From Acidovorax soli (lineage in GTDB: Bacteria; Pseudomonadota; Gammaproteobacteria; Burkholderiales; Burkholderiaceae_C), in contig NZ_JACHLK010000025.1 of assembly GCF_014207955.1 (NCBI RefSeq), positions 1 through 64,000 on the forward strand: a stretch of 64,000 nt of DNA, read 5' to 3'. The position numbers and the translations under genes are program-made. Position 1 is the stretch's first letter; each line of letters starts with the position of its first letter. The notes below the pieces were generated by a model. It ran no database searches and was not told the origin of the DNA. It saw only the letters and a program-made list of their open reading frames with translations. Shown piece by piece: positions 41,305 through 49,924 of this stretch.

Positions 41305-42503
41305 CGACCGCCCTTTTCCGCCCACGTGCGCGTCCAGCGGATCTGCATCACGCGCAGCAGCACCAGCATGGCCGCAGCGCAGACGGCGATGGAGACAAAG
41401 CCCCAGAGGTAGCTGCCGCTGTACTGGCGCGACAGGCCCATGGCGTTGGGGATGAGGCCGCCGCCCAAGGCGCCGATCTCGCCGATCATGGAGCCGGCCA
41501 CGGCCGTGGACAGGGGCCAGCGCAGGGGCACCAGCTGGAACAGGGCGCCGTTGCCCGCGCCCAGTGCGGCGAAGCACACCAGGAACAGCAGCATGGTCAC
41601 TGGCAGCGACTTCTCGGCCAGGCCGCACAGCACCAGGCACACGGTGGTGATGGCCAGCACGCCCGTGAGCGTGTTCACACCGCCCCACAGGTCCGACAGC
41701 CAGCCGCCGAAGATCCGCAGCGCAGCGCCGAGAAAGGCGGCCATCATGGTCAGCTGGCCGGCCTGCACCTTGCTCACGCCGAACTGGTCGTAGAAGTAGG
41801 TGGGCATGAAGGCGATGAGGCCGATGAAGCCGCCGAAGGTCACGGCATAGATCAGGCTGAAGGCCCAGCCGTCCTTCTCGAACAGGCAGGCGATGTGCTC
41901 GCGGAAGGACGAGTGGGGCGCGCGGTCGGGCGGCTCCTTGGCGTAGATGGCCATCACCAGGGCCGGTACGGCCACGCTCACGGCGGCGAAGCCATAGACC
42001 GATTGCCAGCCGAACTTCTGTGCCAGCACCGGGGCCAGCAGCGCGGACACGGCCGTGCCCACGTTGCCGGCGCCCACGATGCCCATGGCCAGGCCCTTGT
42101 AGCGCGGCGGGAAGGAGCCCGAGCCCAGCGACAGCGCCACGCCGAAGCTGGCCCCGGCCACACCCAGCAGCACGCCCATGGCCAGCAGGTCGTTGTAGTC
42201 GTTGACGAACAGGTAGCCATAGCCCATGGCGATGAAGATGCCGGCCATCTCCACCAGCGTGGCGTTCTTGCGCCCGATGTACTGTGCCAGGATGCCCAGC
42301 GGAAAGCGCATCAGCGCGCCGGCGAAGATCGGGATGGACAGCATGATCCCCATCTGCGTGGGGGTGAGTTTCAGGCTCTCGGTGATGAACGGCGCCATCG
42401 CACCGTTGATGACCCATACGGCGCACGAAAAGGCGAAGTAGAGGAACGCGGACCACAGCGTGGGGGCGTGGCCGGATTTGAGGAAGTCCCGAAATTGAAG
42501 CAT
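41289..42503 (-). CDS. narK: MFS nitrate/nitrite transporter (NarK/NasA-permease type)
   Basis: Nitrate porter of 404 residues with 12 hydrophobic helices. The nitrate signatures GIVGAGNVGTAVSALLAP (near 135) and GEIGALGGGLIPNAMG (near 345), conserved in NNP-family transporters, are both present. It imports nitrate or exports nitrite across the inner membrane. The ATG at 42503 is the family start. It is a single-gene unit under its own sigma-54 promoter and NasT leader, separate from the NrtABD importer, so the organism has two nitrate uptake routes here. Confidence 0.92.
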   Translation of the reverse strand: MLQFRDFLKSGHAPTLWSAFLYFAFSCAVWVINGAMAPFITESLKLTPTQMGIMLSIPIFAGALMRFPLGILAQYIGRKNATLVEMAGIFIAMGYGYLFVNDYNDLLAMGVLLGVAGASFGVALSLGSGSFPPRYKGLAMGIVGAGNVGTAVSALLAPVLAQKFGWQSVYGFAAVSVAVPALVMAIYAKEPPDRAPHSSFREHIACLFEKDGWAFSLIYAVTFGGFIGLIAFMPTYFYDQFGVSKVQAGQLTMMAAFLGAALRIFGGWLSDLWGGVNTLTGVLAITTVCLVLCGLAEKSLPVTMLLFLVCFAALGAGNGALFQLVPLRWPLSTAVAGSMIGEIGALGGGLIPNAMGLSRQYSGSYLWGFVSIAVCAAAMLVLLRVMQIRWTRTWAEKGGRARSA

Positions 42504-42601
42504 GGATGTCTCGCGTGGAAAGGGGCGTCGGCAGGCAGGGACGGCGGGGACCGATCTGCCCGCAGCGCGGCTCTGTACCGTGGCTTGCTGCGGAAAAATG
42601 G

Positions 42602-42668
42602 AAAAACAAAAAGGCGTCCGCATGGAGCACGCGGGCCGATGGGCCAACGACTCTCCATGGGGACGCCT
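42602..42668 (-). terminator. NasT-controlled intrinsic terminator before narK
   Basis: On the minus strand AGGCGTCCCCATGGAG pairs with CTCCATGCGGACGCCT, 15 of 16 positions, followed by TTTTTGTTTTT. It lies about 100 bases before the narK start and shares its outer stem with the nasC and nrtA leader terminators. Confidence 0.88.
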
Positions 42669-42730
42669 GCGTCCTGTGCTCGCCGGATGCGCCTTTGCAC
42701 CCGGTTGCACGAACGGCCAACTTCGGCCGT
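42669..42730 (-). promoter_or_regulatory. ANTAR (NasT) two-hairpin leader of narK
   Basis: Hairpin 1 (42713-42730) has stem ACGGCC/GGCCGT and hexaloop GAAGTT (G at position 4; position 1 is G rather than A). Hairpin 2 (42683-42704) has stem CCGGGTGC/GCATCCGG and hexaloop AAAGGC with A1 and G4. The terminator follows after about 14 bases. Hairpin 1 begins at the predicted transcription start. Confidence 0.78.
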
Positions 42731-42741
42731 ACCGTGATCGA

Positions 42742-42757
42742 AGCAAGGCGTGTGCCA
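42742..42757 (-). promoter_or_regulatory. Sigma-54 promoter of narK
   Basis: Minus strand TGGCACACGCCTTGCT, essentially a perfect -24/-12 element. Predicted start is about 42731. Confidence 0.88.
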
Positions 42758-42909
42758 GATGATGGTGCGTGCCGTGGTGCCAAGGCGATTCACCGCCAAG
42801 TGCTTGATTCCATTGAACTGCCTGCTATGAAATTTGTACTGCACGGCGCGCCTGTGGGCCGCCATGGTGCGAAGCCCGAGCCTGGGGTGCGGCGCAGTGC
42901 ACCAAGGCC

Positions 42910-42926
42910 TGCACCAGCCTGGGGAT
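42910..42926. promoter_or_regulatory. Candidate NtrC site upstream of narK
   Basis: TGCACCAGCCTGGGGAT resembles the candidate site before nasC (TGCACCA-N3-TGGGG). A second TGCACCA half-site lies 11 bases to its left. The rest of 42758-43057 holds no gene; it also must carry the promoter of the divergent chemoreceptor gene, whose Shine-Dalgarno GGAGGGA is at about 43046. Confidence 0.45.
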
Positions 42927-43057
42927 GGCCGCATTGCGCAAATGTTGTTTGCGCGAACGGAGGTTTCTTCCTAGGATGTTTTGACCGCTGCAGGCCCCGG
43001 GCCTGGTTCCACGGCCGAAGACAGCGGGGACGAGATGCCATCCTTGGAGGGAATCCA

Positions 43058-44704
43058 ATGCGCGTGAATCTGCCCGTCAGTACCCAGGAGTACGTTTTTC
43101 CCAAAGGCGAAACCCTGGTCTCCACGACCGATCTCAAGGGCCGCATCCTCTACTGCAACCCGATGTTCATCGAGGTCAGCGGTTACGAGAAGGAAGAACT
43201 GCTGGGCCAGCCCCACAACATGATCCGCCACCCGGAGATGCCCGAGGAGGCCTTCCGCGACATGTGGGAGACCATAGGCAACGGCCACCCGTGGTCGGCC
43301 GCGGTCAAGAACCGGCGCAAGGACGGCAGCTTCTACTGGGTGATGGCCAACGTCACCCCCTTGATGCAGGGTGACCACCCCACAGGCTACATGTCGGTGC
43401 GCACCGAGGCCTCGCGCGAGCAGATCCAGGCGGCCGACCGGCTCTACGCCACCATGCGGGCCGAGAAGGAGCGCGGCAGCCTGGTGCACGTGCTGCGCAA
43501 CGGGCGCCTGGTGCGCAACACCGCCTGGGGCGCCCTGGCGGCCCGGTTCAAGCTCGGGCCGCTGGGCAAGATGTGCATGTGCCTGGCCGTGCTGGTGCTG
43601 GCGGCCTGGGGCGCGGCCGACCTGGGCGGGCACAATTTCTCGTTCGGCTCCACCCTGGCCTGGGTGGGCGTGCTGGCACTGGCCATGGGCATGGCCTGGT
43701 ACCTGCACAGTGCCACGGTGGCACCGCTGTTCCAGATGCTGGGCTGGGCCAACCGCATGGCGGCGGGCGACCTCACGCAGAAGATCGAGGTCTCGCGCGA
43801 CGACACGGTGGGCAACCTGCAGAAGGCACTGTCGCAGCTCAATGTGAACCTCTTGTCCATCGTGCGCGATGCGCGCCAGGAGAGCGAGCGCATGCAGGTC
43901 TCCACGCGCGAGATCGCGCAGGGCAACCAGGACCTGTCCTCGCGCACCGAGAACCAGGCCAGCAACCTGCAGCAGACCGCGGCGTCGATGGAGGAGATCA
44001 CCGGCACCGTCAAGCACACGGCCGAATCGGCGCGCCAGGCCACGGTGCTGGCCACGCAGGCCACCTCGGTGGCCGAGCGCAGCAACCAGGCGGTCGATGG
44101 CGTGGCCGAGACCATGAAGCAGATCCAGACCGCGTCGGGCCGCATTGGCGAGATCACGCAGCTCATCGACAGCATCGCCTTCCAGACCAACATCCTGGCG
44201 CTCAATGCCGCCGTGGAGGCCGCACGCGCGGGCGACCAGGGGCGCGGCTTCGCCGTGGTGGCCTCCGAGGTGCGCAGCCTGTCGCACCGCACGCTGTCGG
44301 CCGCCAAGGAGATCCGCCAGCTCATCGACGATTCGGCCACCAAGGTCGAGGAAGGCCACCAGAAGACCGACACGGCGCAAAAGACCATGAGCGAATCGCT
44401 GGAGCTGGTGCGCCGCGTGAACACGCTGATCGGCGAGATCCACAACGCCTCCAACGAGCAGCTCACGGGCATCTCGCAGGTCAATGCCGCCGTGGCCCAG
44501 CTCGACACCATCACGCAGCAGAACGCCGCGCTGGTGGAGGAGAACGCGGCCTCGGCCATGGAGCTGCAAGGCCAGGCCCAGTCCGTCACCGAGACCGTAG
44601 CGGTGTTCCGCCTCGATGCCTCGGCGCCCGCCCAGGCCCAGGACGCGGTCGCCCTGCGCAAAGCCATGAAGTCGTCGCCACAACGGGCATTGGTATCCGC
44701 GTAG
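43058..44704 (+). CDS. Aer-like PAS methyl-accepting chemotaxis protein
   Basis: Chemoreceptor of 548 residues. The N-terminal PAS domain (about 15-115; LVSTTDLKGRILYCNPMFIEVSGY, HNMIRHPEMPEEAFRDMW) matches the FAD-binding redox PAS of Aer. Then come two hydrophobic segments (about 168-187 and 196-217), HAMP and a full signalling domain (about 270-520) with the tip FQTNILALNAAVEAARAG. It reports energy or redox state to the chemotaxis system. Divergent from narK, sharing its upstream region; energy taxis towards nitrate is possible but inferred. Confidence 0.92.
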   Translation: MRVNLPVSTQEYVFPKGETLVSTTDLKGRILYCNPMFIEVSGYEKEELLGQPHNMIRHPEMPEEAFRDMWETIGNGHPWSAAVKNRRKDGSFYWVMANVTPLMQGDHPTGYMSVRTEASREQIQAADRLYATMRAEKERGSLVHVLRNGRLVRNTAWGALAARFKLGPLGKMCMCLAVLVLAAWGAADLGGHNFSFGSTLAWVGVLALAMGMAWYLHSATVAPLFQMLGWANRMAAGDLTQKIEVSRDDTVGNLQKALSQLNVNLLSIVRDARQESERMQVSTREIAQGNQDLSSRTENQASNLQQTAASMEEITGTVKHTAESARQATVLATQATSVAERSNQAVDGVAETMKQIQTASGRIGEITQLIDSIAFQTNILALNAAVEAARAGDQGRGFAVVASEVRSLSHRTLSAAKEIRQLIDDSATKVEEGHQKTDTAQKTMSESLELVRRVNTLIGEIHNASNEQLTGISQVNAAVAQLDTITQQNAALVEENAASAMELQGQAQSVTETVAVFRLDASAPAQAQDAVALRKAMKSSPQRALVSA

Positions 44705-44760
44705 TCAGCAAATTTCGTCCCTGCCTCCAAAACTGGCGCGGCCGAAAGCCAGTGCTCCCG

Positions 44761-44856
44761 CGCAAGGGCCGCCCCGCCGCGCTGGGAGCGTCCCCCTCCC
44801 GAATCGCGCAGCGATTCGAGAGAGGGGTGAAGGCGCGCAGCGCCTCAGGGGGTGCT
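44761..44856. repeat. Small dispersed 3'-end repeat, copy 3
   Basis: Begins CGCAAGGGCCGCCCCGCCGC and ends GCGCAGCGCCTCAGGGGGTGCT, 4 bases from the stop codon of the minus-strand LacI-type gene. Its hairpin (44800-44818) is CGAATCGC/GCGATTCG, differing from copy 2 on both arms so that pairing is kept. Confidence 0.75.
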
Positions 44857-44860
44857 TTAT

Positions 44861-45886
44861 TTACGTGCTTTCGCGCACGGTCAGCTCGAACCCCAGGTTC
44901 ACCGAGTTGTGCTCGAGTGCCTCGCCGCGCATCAGGGCCAGCAGCATGCGCGCGCTGGCCTCGCCGATCGAGGAGCGCGGCGTGCGCACGGTGGTCAGCG
45001 TGGGCAGCATCTGGTCGCTGCCGGCCAGGTCGTTGAAGCCCGCCACCGCCACCCGGCCCGGCACGGCGATGCCCAGGCGCTGGGCTGCCAGCAGGCCACC
45101 CTGGGCCAGGTCGTCGTTGCAAAAGAAGATCGCGTCCACGTCGGGCTGGGTGCGCAGCATCTGCTCGAACAGCTCGGCCCCCAGGCGAATGGACGAGGGC
45201 TGCGGGCTCAGCAACTCCAACTGGGGGTCGTACAGACCGACTTCCTTGAGGCAGCGGCGGTAGCCTTCGGCGCGCTGCATGGTGCGCGGGTCCAGTTGCG
45301 CCGCGACAAAGGCCACGCGCCGGCGGCTGCGTTCCAGCAGGTGGGCGGTGATGCGGTGGCCCGCGTCCTGCTGCGAAAAGCCCACGCAATAGACGCCGGG
45401 GGCCGAGGTCATCTCCATCAGGTGCACGCAGGGCACGCCGCTGGCGGCAATCATCTGGCGCGCTGATTCGGTGCGGTCGAAGCCCGTGACCAGCAGGCCG
45501 GCCGGCCGGTGCGCGAGGTAGGTGCGCAGCAGCTGCTCCTCCTCGTCGGGGTCGTAGTGGGTCACGCCGATCAGGGCCTGGTAGCCATGCGGAAAGAGGA
45601 TGCGGTGCACGGCATCGAGCACATCCACGAACAGCGCATTGGACAGCAGGGGCACGAGCACCGGCACCTGCACGCTGCGCTGCGAAGCCAGGGCACGGGC
45701 CGCAGGGTCGGGCACATAGCCCAGTTGGGTAGCCGCCGCCTTCACGCGCTGCACCAGTTCGTCGGCCACGCCGCGCTCGCCGCGCAGCGCGCGCGAGGCG
45801 GTGATGGGGCTCACGCCGGCCGCCTCGGCAACATGGCTGAGCGTGACGCGCCCGCTGGAGCGGCGCCGGGTTTCGGGTCTGGGCAA
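44861..45886 (-). CDS. gntR: LacI-family repressor of gluconate genes
   Basis: LacI/GalR regulator of 341 residues. The N-terminal helix-turn-helix and hinge span 13-65 (VTLSHVAEAAGVSPITASRALRG), followed by the periplasmic-binding-like effector domain (GLLVTGFDRTE, AIFFCNDDLAQGG). It is divergent from gluconokinase and TRAP transporter genes, with two matching palindromes between, so it most likely represses them and is released by gluconate or 6-phosphogluconate. It may also repress itself. Confidence 0.88.
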   Translation of the reverse strand: MPRPETRRRSSGRVTLSHVAEAAGVSPITASRALRGERGVADELVQRVKAAATQLGYVPDPAARALASQRSVQVPVLVPLLSNALFVDVLDAVHRILFPHGYQALIGVTHYDPDEEEQLLRTYLAHRPAGLLVTGFDRTESARQMIAASGVPCVHLMEMTSAPGVYCVGFSQQDAGHRITAHLLERSRRRVAFVAAQLDPRTMQRAEGYRRCLKEVGLYDPQLELLSPQPSSIRLGAELFEQMLRTQPDVDAIFFCNDDLAQGGLLAAQRLGIAVPGRVAVAGFNDLAGSDQMLPTLTTVRTPRSSIGEASARMLLALMRGEALEHNSVNLGFELTVREST

Positions 45887-45923
45887 GGGTTTTCCCTCGG
45901 ATGGTTATGGCCTGATGGATTTA

Positions 45924-45937
45924 GGATAGCGCTATCC
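45924..45937. promoter_or_regulatory. LacI-type operator 1
   Basis: Perfect palindrome GGATAGCGCTATCC, 38 bases upstream of the repressor start codon. The CG-centred form is typical for LacI/GntR-family operators. It matches the site before gntK. Confidence 0.75.
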
Positions 45938-46037
45938 AATGGCGAGAGCAAGCCAGCGCGTGCGCTAGTGTGTCATTTTCTCTTTGGATTCCCGTTTTTT
46001 CACCGCCATCCCGCAGGGATGTTTTTTTGAAGCTTGT

Positions 46038-46052
46038 TGGATAGCGCTACCA
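46038..46052. promoter_or_regulatory. LacI-type operator 2, abutting the gntK start
   Basis: TGGATAGCGCTACCA shares the TAGCGCTA core with operator 1 and ends one base before the gntK ATG, over the ribosome binding site position. No good Shine-Dalgarno is seen. Bound repressor would block transcription elongation; together with operator 1 (about 115 bases away) it could form a loop. Confidence 0.72.
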
Positions 46053-46053
46053 T

Positions 46054-46581
46054 ATGAACCGTTCGCCGTCACCGGTATTCCTCGTGGTCATGGGCGTGGC
46101 CGGCTGCGGCAAGTCCAGCCTGGGCGCCGCCGTCGCCCACGCCCAGGGCCTGCCCCTGATCGAAGGGGATGACCACCACAGCCTGGTCAGCCGCGAGAAG
46201 ATGCGCCAGGGCATTGCCCTGACCGACGCCGACCGCGAAGGCTGGCTGGCCACGCTGGGCCAGCTGCTGCAAGGCCATGCCGGGGGCGCTGTACTCACCT
46301 GCTCGGCCCTCAAGAAGGCCTACCGCGAGCGCCTGCGCGCCGCCTGCCCAGGCGTGCGCTTCGCCTTCCTGGAGATCGACCGCGCCCATGCCGCCGAGCG
46401 CGTGGCCGCCCGGGTGAACACCCACTTCTTTTCCACGACACTGGTGGACAGCCAGTTCGCCACGCTGGAGTCGCCCGTGGGCGAGCCCGGCGTGCTGCGC
46501 CTCGATGCGCTGCTGCCCCTTGCCACCCTGCAGGACCAGGTCTGCGCCTGGCTTGCTGCCCACGAGGAAACCGCCCCATGA
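46054..46581 (+). CDS. gntK: Gluconokinase
   Basis: P-loop kinase of 175 residues that phosphorylates gluconate to 6-phosphogluconate with ATP. The Walker A motif GVAGCGKSS is at about 11-19, then EGDDHHSLVSREKM, the GIALTDADREGWL segment and CSALKKAYRERLR, all typical of GntK. Length is normal. First gene of an operon with a TRAP transporter; its stop overlaps the next start by 4 bases. Confidence 0.94.
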   Translation: MNRSPSPVFLVVMGVAGCGKSSLGAAVAHAQGLPLIEGDDHHSLVSREKMRQGIALTDADREGWLATLGQLLQGHAGGAVLTCSALKKAYRERLRAACPGVRFAFLEIDRAHAAERVAARVNTHFFSTTLVDSQFATLESPVGEPGVLRLDALLPLATLQDQVCAWLAAHEETAP

Positions 46582-47108
46582 GTGCCAATCGCTCCCCTGC
46601 CGAACCCGCACCCGCAGACAAGGCCCCCGGTCCTTTTGAAAAGCTGGCCCAGGTGCTGATGGCCAGCTGCCTGGGCGTGATGGCCCTGGCCGTTTTCGTC
46701 AACGTGGTGCTGCGCTACGGCTTTGGCAGTGGCATCGTGGCCAGCGAAGAACTCTCGCGCCTGCTCTTCGTCTGGATGGTGTTCATCGGCGCCGCCGCGG
46801 CCTACCCGGCGGGCGAGCACATGGCCTTCACCAGCCTGGCCGGGTTGCTGGCCCGGCGGCCACTGGCCTTTGCCCTGCTCAGTGCCCTGATCCGGCTGCT
46901 GGTGATCGCGGCCTGCGCCATGCTGGCCTGGGGTGCCTGGCAGCAGGTCGTCGTGGGCATGGGCAGCCGCTCCGTGGTGCTGGCCTACCCGGCCGCACTG
47001 CTGCCGCTGCCGGCCTTCCTGTGCGCCGTGGCCATCGGGGTGATGGCCTTCATCGAATTGATTCAACGCAAGCCGCTGGACCTGGGTCACGGCGCAGAAG
47101 TGGAGTGA
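46578..47108 (+). CDS. TRAP transporter small permease subunit (DctQ-like)
   Basis: Membrane protein of 176 residues with four hydrophobic helices. The DctQ signature lies at about 35-75 (VNVVLRYGFGSGIVASEELSR). It pairs with the large permease encoded next. Coupled to gntK by a 4-base overlap and to the DctM gene by a TGATG junction. Context suggests gluconate or a related sugar acid as substrate. Confidence 0.9.
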   Translation: MSANRSPAEPAPADKAPGPFEKLAQVLMASCLGVMALAVFVNVVLRYGFGSGIVASEELSRLLFVWMVFIGAAAAYPAGEHMAFTSLAGLLARRPLAFALLSALIRLLVIAACAMLAWGAWQQVVVGMGSRSVVLAYPAALLPLPAFLCAVAIGVMAFIELIQRKPLDLGHGAEVE

Positions 47109-48409
47109 TGGACATGGGTCCCGAAGCGCAGGCTTTCATCGTCTTTTCGCTGGGCATGCTGGTGTTCATGGGCACCGGCATGAACATGGGCCTGGCCCTG
47201 GTGCTCACCGGCGCCGGCATGGCCTGGGTGCTCGATTTCTTCGACACCCAGCTGCTGGCCCAGAACCTCGTGGCCGGGGTCGACAGCTTCCCGCTGCTGG
47301 CCGTGCCCTTCTTCATCCTGGCCGGCGAGCTCATGAACTCCGGCGGCATCAGCCGGCGCATCATCGACATGGCGCAGGCCTGGGTGGGGCACATCCGCGG
47401 CGGCCTGGGCTACGTGGCCATCGGCGCGGCAGTGCTCATGGCCAGCATGAGTGGCTCGGCCCTGGCCGATACGGCGGCGCTGGCCACCATTCTCTTGCCC
47501 ATGATGCGCCAGCAGGGCTACCCGATGAACACCTCGGCCGGGCTGATCGCCTCGGGCGGCATCATCGCGCCCATCATCCCGCCGTCCATGCCCTTCGTGA
47601 TCTACGGCGTGACGACCAATACCTCGATCTCGGCACTGTTCGTCTCGGGCATCGTGCCCGGCCTCATGATGGGTGTGGGCCTGATCTTCGCGTGGCGCTG
47701 GGTGCTGCGCGGCATCGACCTGCCCGACAGCCGTCCCGCCCTGCCGCTGCGCGAGCGCCTGCACGCCACGCGCAAGGCCTTCTGGGCCATGCTCATGCCG
47801 CTGATCATCATCGGCGGCATGAAGTCGGGCGTGTTCACGCCCACCGAGGCCGCCGTGGTGGCCGCCTTCTACGCGCTGGCGGTGGCCCTGTTCGTGCACC
47901 GCGAGATGAAGGTGCCCGAGATCTATGGCGTGCTGGTGCGCGCCGCCAAGACCACGGCCATCGTGATGTTCCTGTGCGCCGGCGCCCAGGTGGCCAGCTA
48001 CATGATCACGCTGGCCGACCTGCCCACCGTGCTGACCGGCTGGCTCGGCCCGCTGGTGGAGAACCCGCGCCTGCTGATGGCGGTGATGATGGTGGTGCTG
48101 GTGCTCATCGGCACCGCGCTGGACCTCACGCCCACCATCCTGATCTTCGCGCCCGTGATGCTGCCGATCGCCGTCAAGGCCGGCATCGACCCGGTCTACT
48201 TCGGCCTGATGTTCGTGCTCAACGGCGCCATCGGCCTGATCACCCCGCCCGTGGGCACCGTGCTCAACGTGGTGGCCGGCGTGGGCCGCATCTCGATGCA
48301 CAGCGTCATCAAGGGCGTCAACCCGTTCCTGCTCACCTACGTGTTCATCCTGGCGCTGCTGGTGGTGTTCCCGCAGCTCGTGACCATGCCGGTGCACTGG
48401 ATGCGTTGA
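47108..48409 (+). CDS. TRAP transporter large permease subunit (DctM-like)
   Basis: Membrane protein of 433 residues with about 12 hydrophobic helices of the DctM type (FFILAGELMNSGGISRRII, SGSALADTAALATILLPMM, IPPSMPFVIYG, GAIGLITPPVGTVLNVV). It is the sodium-driven channel subunit. The ATG at 47108 overlaps the previous stop by one base. Transport of gluconate is inferred from the neighbouring kinase and repressor. Confidence 0.92.
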   Translation: MDMGPEAQAFIVFSLGMLVFMGTGMNMGLALVLTGAGMAWVLDFFDTQLLAQNLVAGVDSFPLLAVPFFILAGELMNSGGISRRIIDMAQAWVGHIRGGLGYVAIGAAVLMASMSGSALADTAALATILLPMMRQQGYPMNTSAGLIASGGIIAPIIPPSMPFVIYGVTTNTSISALFVSGIVPGLMMGVGLIFAWRWVLRGIDLPDSRPALPLRERLHATRKAFWAMLMPLIIIGGMKSGVFTPTEAAVVAAFYALAVALFVHREMKVPEIYGVLVRAAKTTAIVMFLCAGAQVASYMITLADLPTVLTGWLGPLVENPRLLMAVMMVVLVLIGTALDLTPTILIFAPVMLPIAVKAGIDPVYFGLMFVLNGAIGLITPPVGTVLNVVAGVGRISMHSVIKGVNPFLLTYVFILALLVVFPQLVTMPVHWMR

Positions 48410-48468
48410 CCCCCGTTACCCGTTTCTTCCCCGTGACCTTTCTTCTTTCCCTGCCAATGGAGACAACC

Positions 48469-49482
48469 ATGAAGACTTTCCGCCGTACCCTGCTGGCCGC
48501 CCTGTCGGTGGCCGCCTTCGCCGCCTCGTTCCAGGCCGCTGCCCAGGACTTCAAGCCGCGCATCATCCGCTTCGGCTATGGCCTCAACGAGGTGTCCAAC
48601 CAGGGCCGCGCCACCAAGCTGTTCGCGCAAGAGGTCGAGAAGGCCTCGGGCGGCAAGATGAAGGTGCGTGCCATCGGCGCTGCCGCCCTCGGCACCGATC
48701 TGCAGATGCAGCAGGCGCTCATCGGCGGCGCGCAGGAGATGATGGTCGGCTCCACGGCCACGCTGGTGGGCATCACCAAGGAAATGGCGATCTGGGACAC
48801 GCCCTTCCTGTTCAACAACGCCAAGGAGGCCGACGTGGTGCTCGACGGCCCCGTGGGCCAGAAGGTGATGGACAAGCTGCAGGAAAAGGGCCTCGTGGGC
48901 CTGGTGTACTGGGAGAACGGTTTCCGCAACCTGACCAACAGCAAGCGCCCCGTGGCCAAGCTCGAAGACATGAGCGGCATCAAGCTGCGCGTGATGCAGA
49001 ACAATGTGTTCCTCGACAGCTTCAAGACCCTGGGCGCCAACGCCGTGCCGCTGCCGTTCTCGGAACTGTTCACGGCGCTCGAGACCAACACGGTCGATGG
49101 CCAGGAGAACCCCTACAACACCATCCTGTCGAGCAAGTTCTACGAGGTGCAGAAGTACCTCACCGTGACCAACCACGTCTACAGCCCCTGGATCGTGCTG
49201 GTCAGCAAGAAGTACTGGGACGGCCTGTCGAAGGCCGAGCAGAAGGTGCTGCTCGATGCCGCCAAGAAGAGCCGCGACTTCGAGCGCCAGGACACGCGTG
49301 ACGAGGCCGCCAAGGCGTTGGCCGACCTCAAGGGCAAGGGCATGCAGGTCAACGAACTGCCAGCGGCCGAAGCCGGCCGCATGCGCGAGAAGCTCGGCGC
49401 CGTGAACGCCAGCATCGCCGCCAACGTGGGCGAGGACCTGTGGAAGGAAGTGCAGGGCGCCGTGGCGGCCGCGCGCAAGTAA
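48469..49482 (+). CDS. TRAP transporter substrate-binding protein (DctP-like)
   Basis: Periplasmic protein of 337 residues with a signal peptide (1-25, FRRTLLAALSVAAFAASFQAAAQ). The DctP fold includes the FRNLTNSKRPV segment with the conserved ligand Arg, and LKLRVMQNNVFLDSFKTLGANAVPLPFSE near 165-190. The ATG at 48469 is chosen because GGAG precedes it; an ATG 12 bases earlier provides that GGAG. Last gene of the gnt operon, followed by a strong terminator. Confidence 0.92.
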   Translation: MKTFRRTLLAALSVAAFAASFQAAAQDFKPRIIRFGYGLNEVSNQGRATKLFAQEVEKASGGKMKVRAIGAAALGTDLQMQQALIGGAQEMMVGSTATLVGITKEMAIWDTPFLFNNAKEADVVLDGPVGQKVMDKLQEKGLVGLVYWENGFRNLTNSKRPVAKLEDMSGIKLRVMQNNVFLDSFKTLGANAVPLPFSELFTALETNTVDGQENPYNTILSSKFYEVQKYLTVTNHVYSPWIVLVSKKYWDGLSKAEQKVLLDAAKKSRDFERQDTRDEAAKALADLKGKGMQVNELPAAEAGRMREKLGAVNASIAANVGEDLWKEVQGAVAAARK

Positions 49483-49502
49483 GCCGCATCTGCGCCGATG
49501 GC

Positions 49503-49541
49503 AAAAGGCCGGAGCCCCTTGCGGGGTTCCGGCCTTTTTTG
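49503..49541 (+). terminator. Intrinsic terminator of the gluconate operon
   Basis: AAAGGCCGGAGCCCC pairs with GGGGTTCCGGCCTTT and is followed by a run of T residues. It can act in both directions because the A-run on the left gives a U-tract for the convergent DUF4148 genes. Confidence 0.9.
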
Positions 49542-49574
49542 CGGGGGCTGCCGTGCGGTCGGCCGCCTTGGCAA

Positions 49575-49868
49575 TTACAGCGCGCTGATTTCGCCCGCTG
49601 GGATCTGGCCCGTGCGCACGGCTTCGGCGGCTGCGGCACGCACGGCGGCGCGGTCGGCCGTCGAGGTGTAGGTCACGACGCGCGAACCGGCGGGTTCCAG
49701 GCTGCGGGTCTTGGCCACGCTGGAAGCTTCGGCCATCACTTCGGCGCGGGTGCGGGTGGTGTCGTACTTGGTGGCGAACTGGGAGGCGTCGGCCTCATCG
49801 GCCTGGGCACCAAAGGAGGCGAAAGCGGCAACGGCGGCAATGGAAAGAAAGCGTGCGGTGGTGTTCAT
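49575..49868 (-). CDS. DUF4148 family periplasmic protein, paralog 1
   Basis: Small exported protein of 97 residues: signal peptide MNTTARFLSIAAVAAFASFGAQA (1-22), then a charged helical DUF4148 region with RTRAEVMAEASSVAKTRS and TADRAAVRAAAAEAVRTG. Function unknown. Very similar to the gene 56 bases upstream, differing at few positions, mostly after residue 65. Confidence 0.85.
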   Translation of the reverse strand: MNTTARFLSIAAVAAFASFGAQADEADASQFATKYDTTRTRAEVMAEASSVAKTRSLEPAGSRVVTYTSTADRAAVRAAAAEAVRTGQIPAGEISAL

Positions 49869-49924
49869 GGTGATCTCCGATCGAATTCAATAAATAAATG
49901 GGGTGCTACGGTTCAGGCGGGCGC

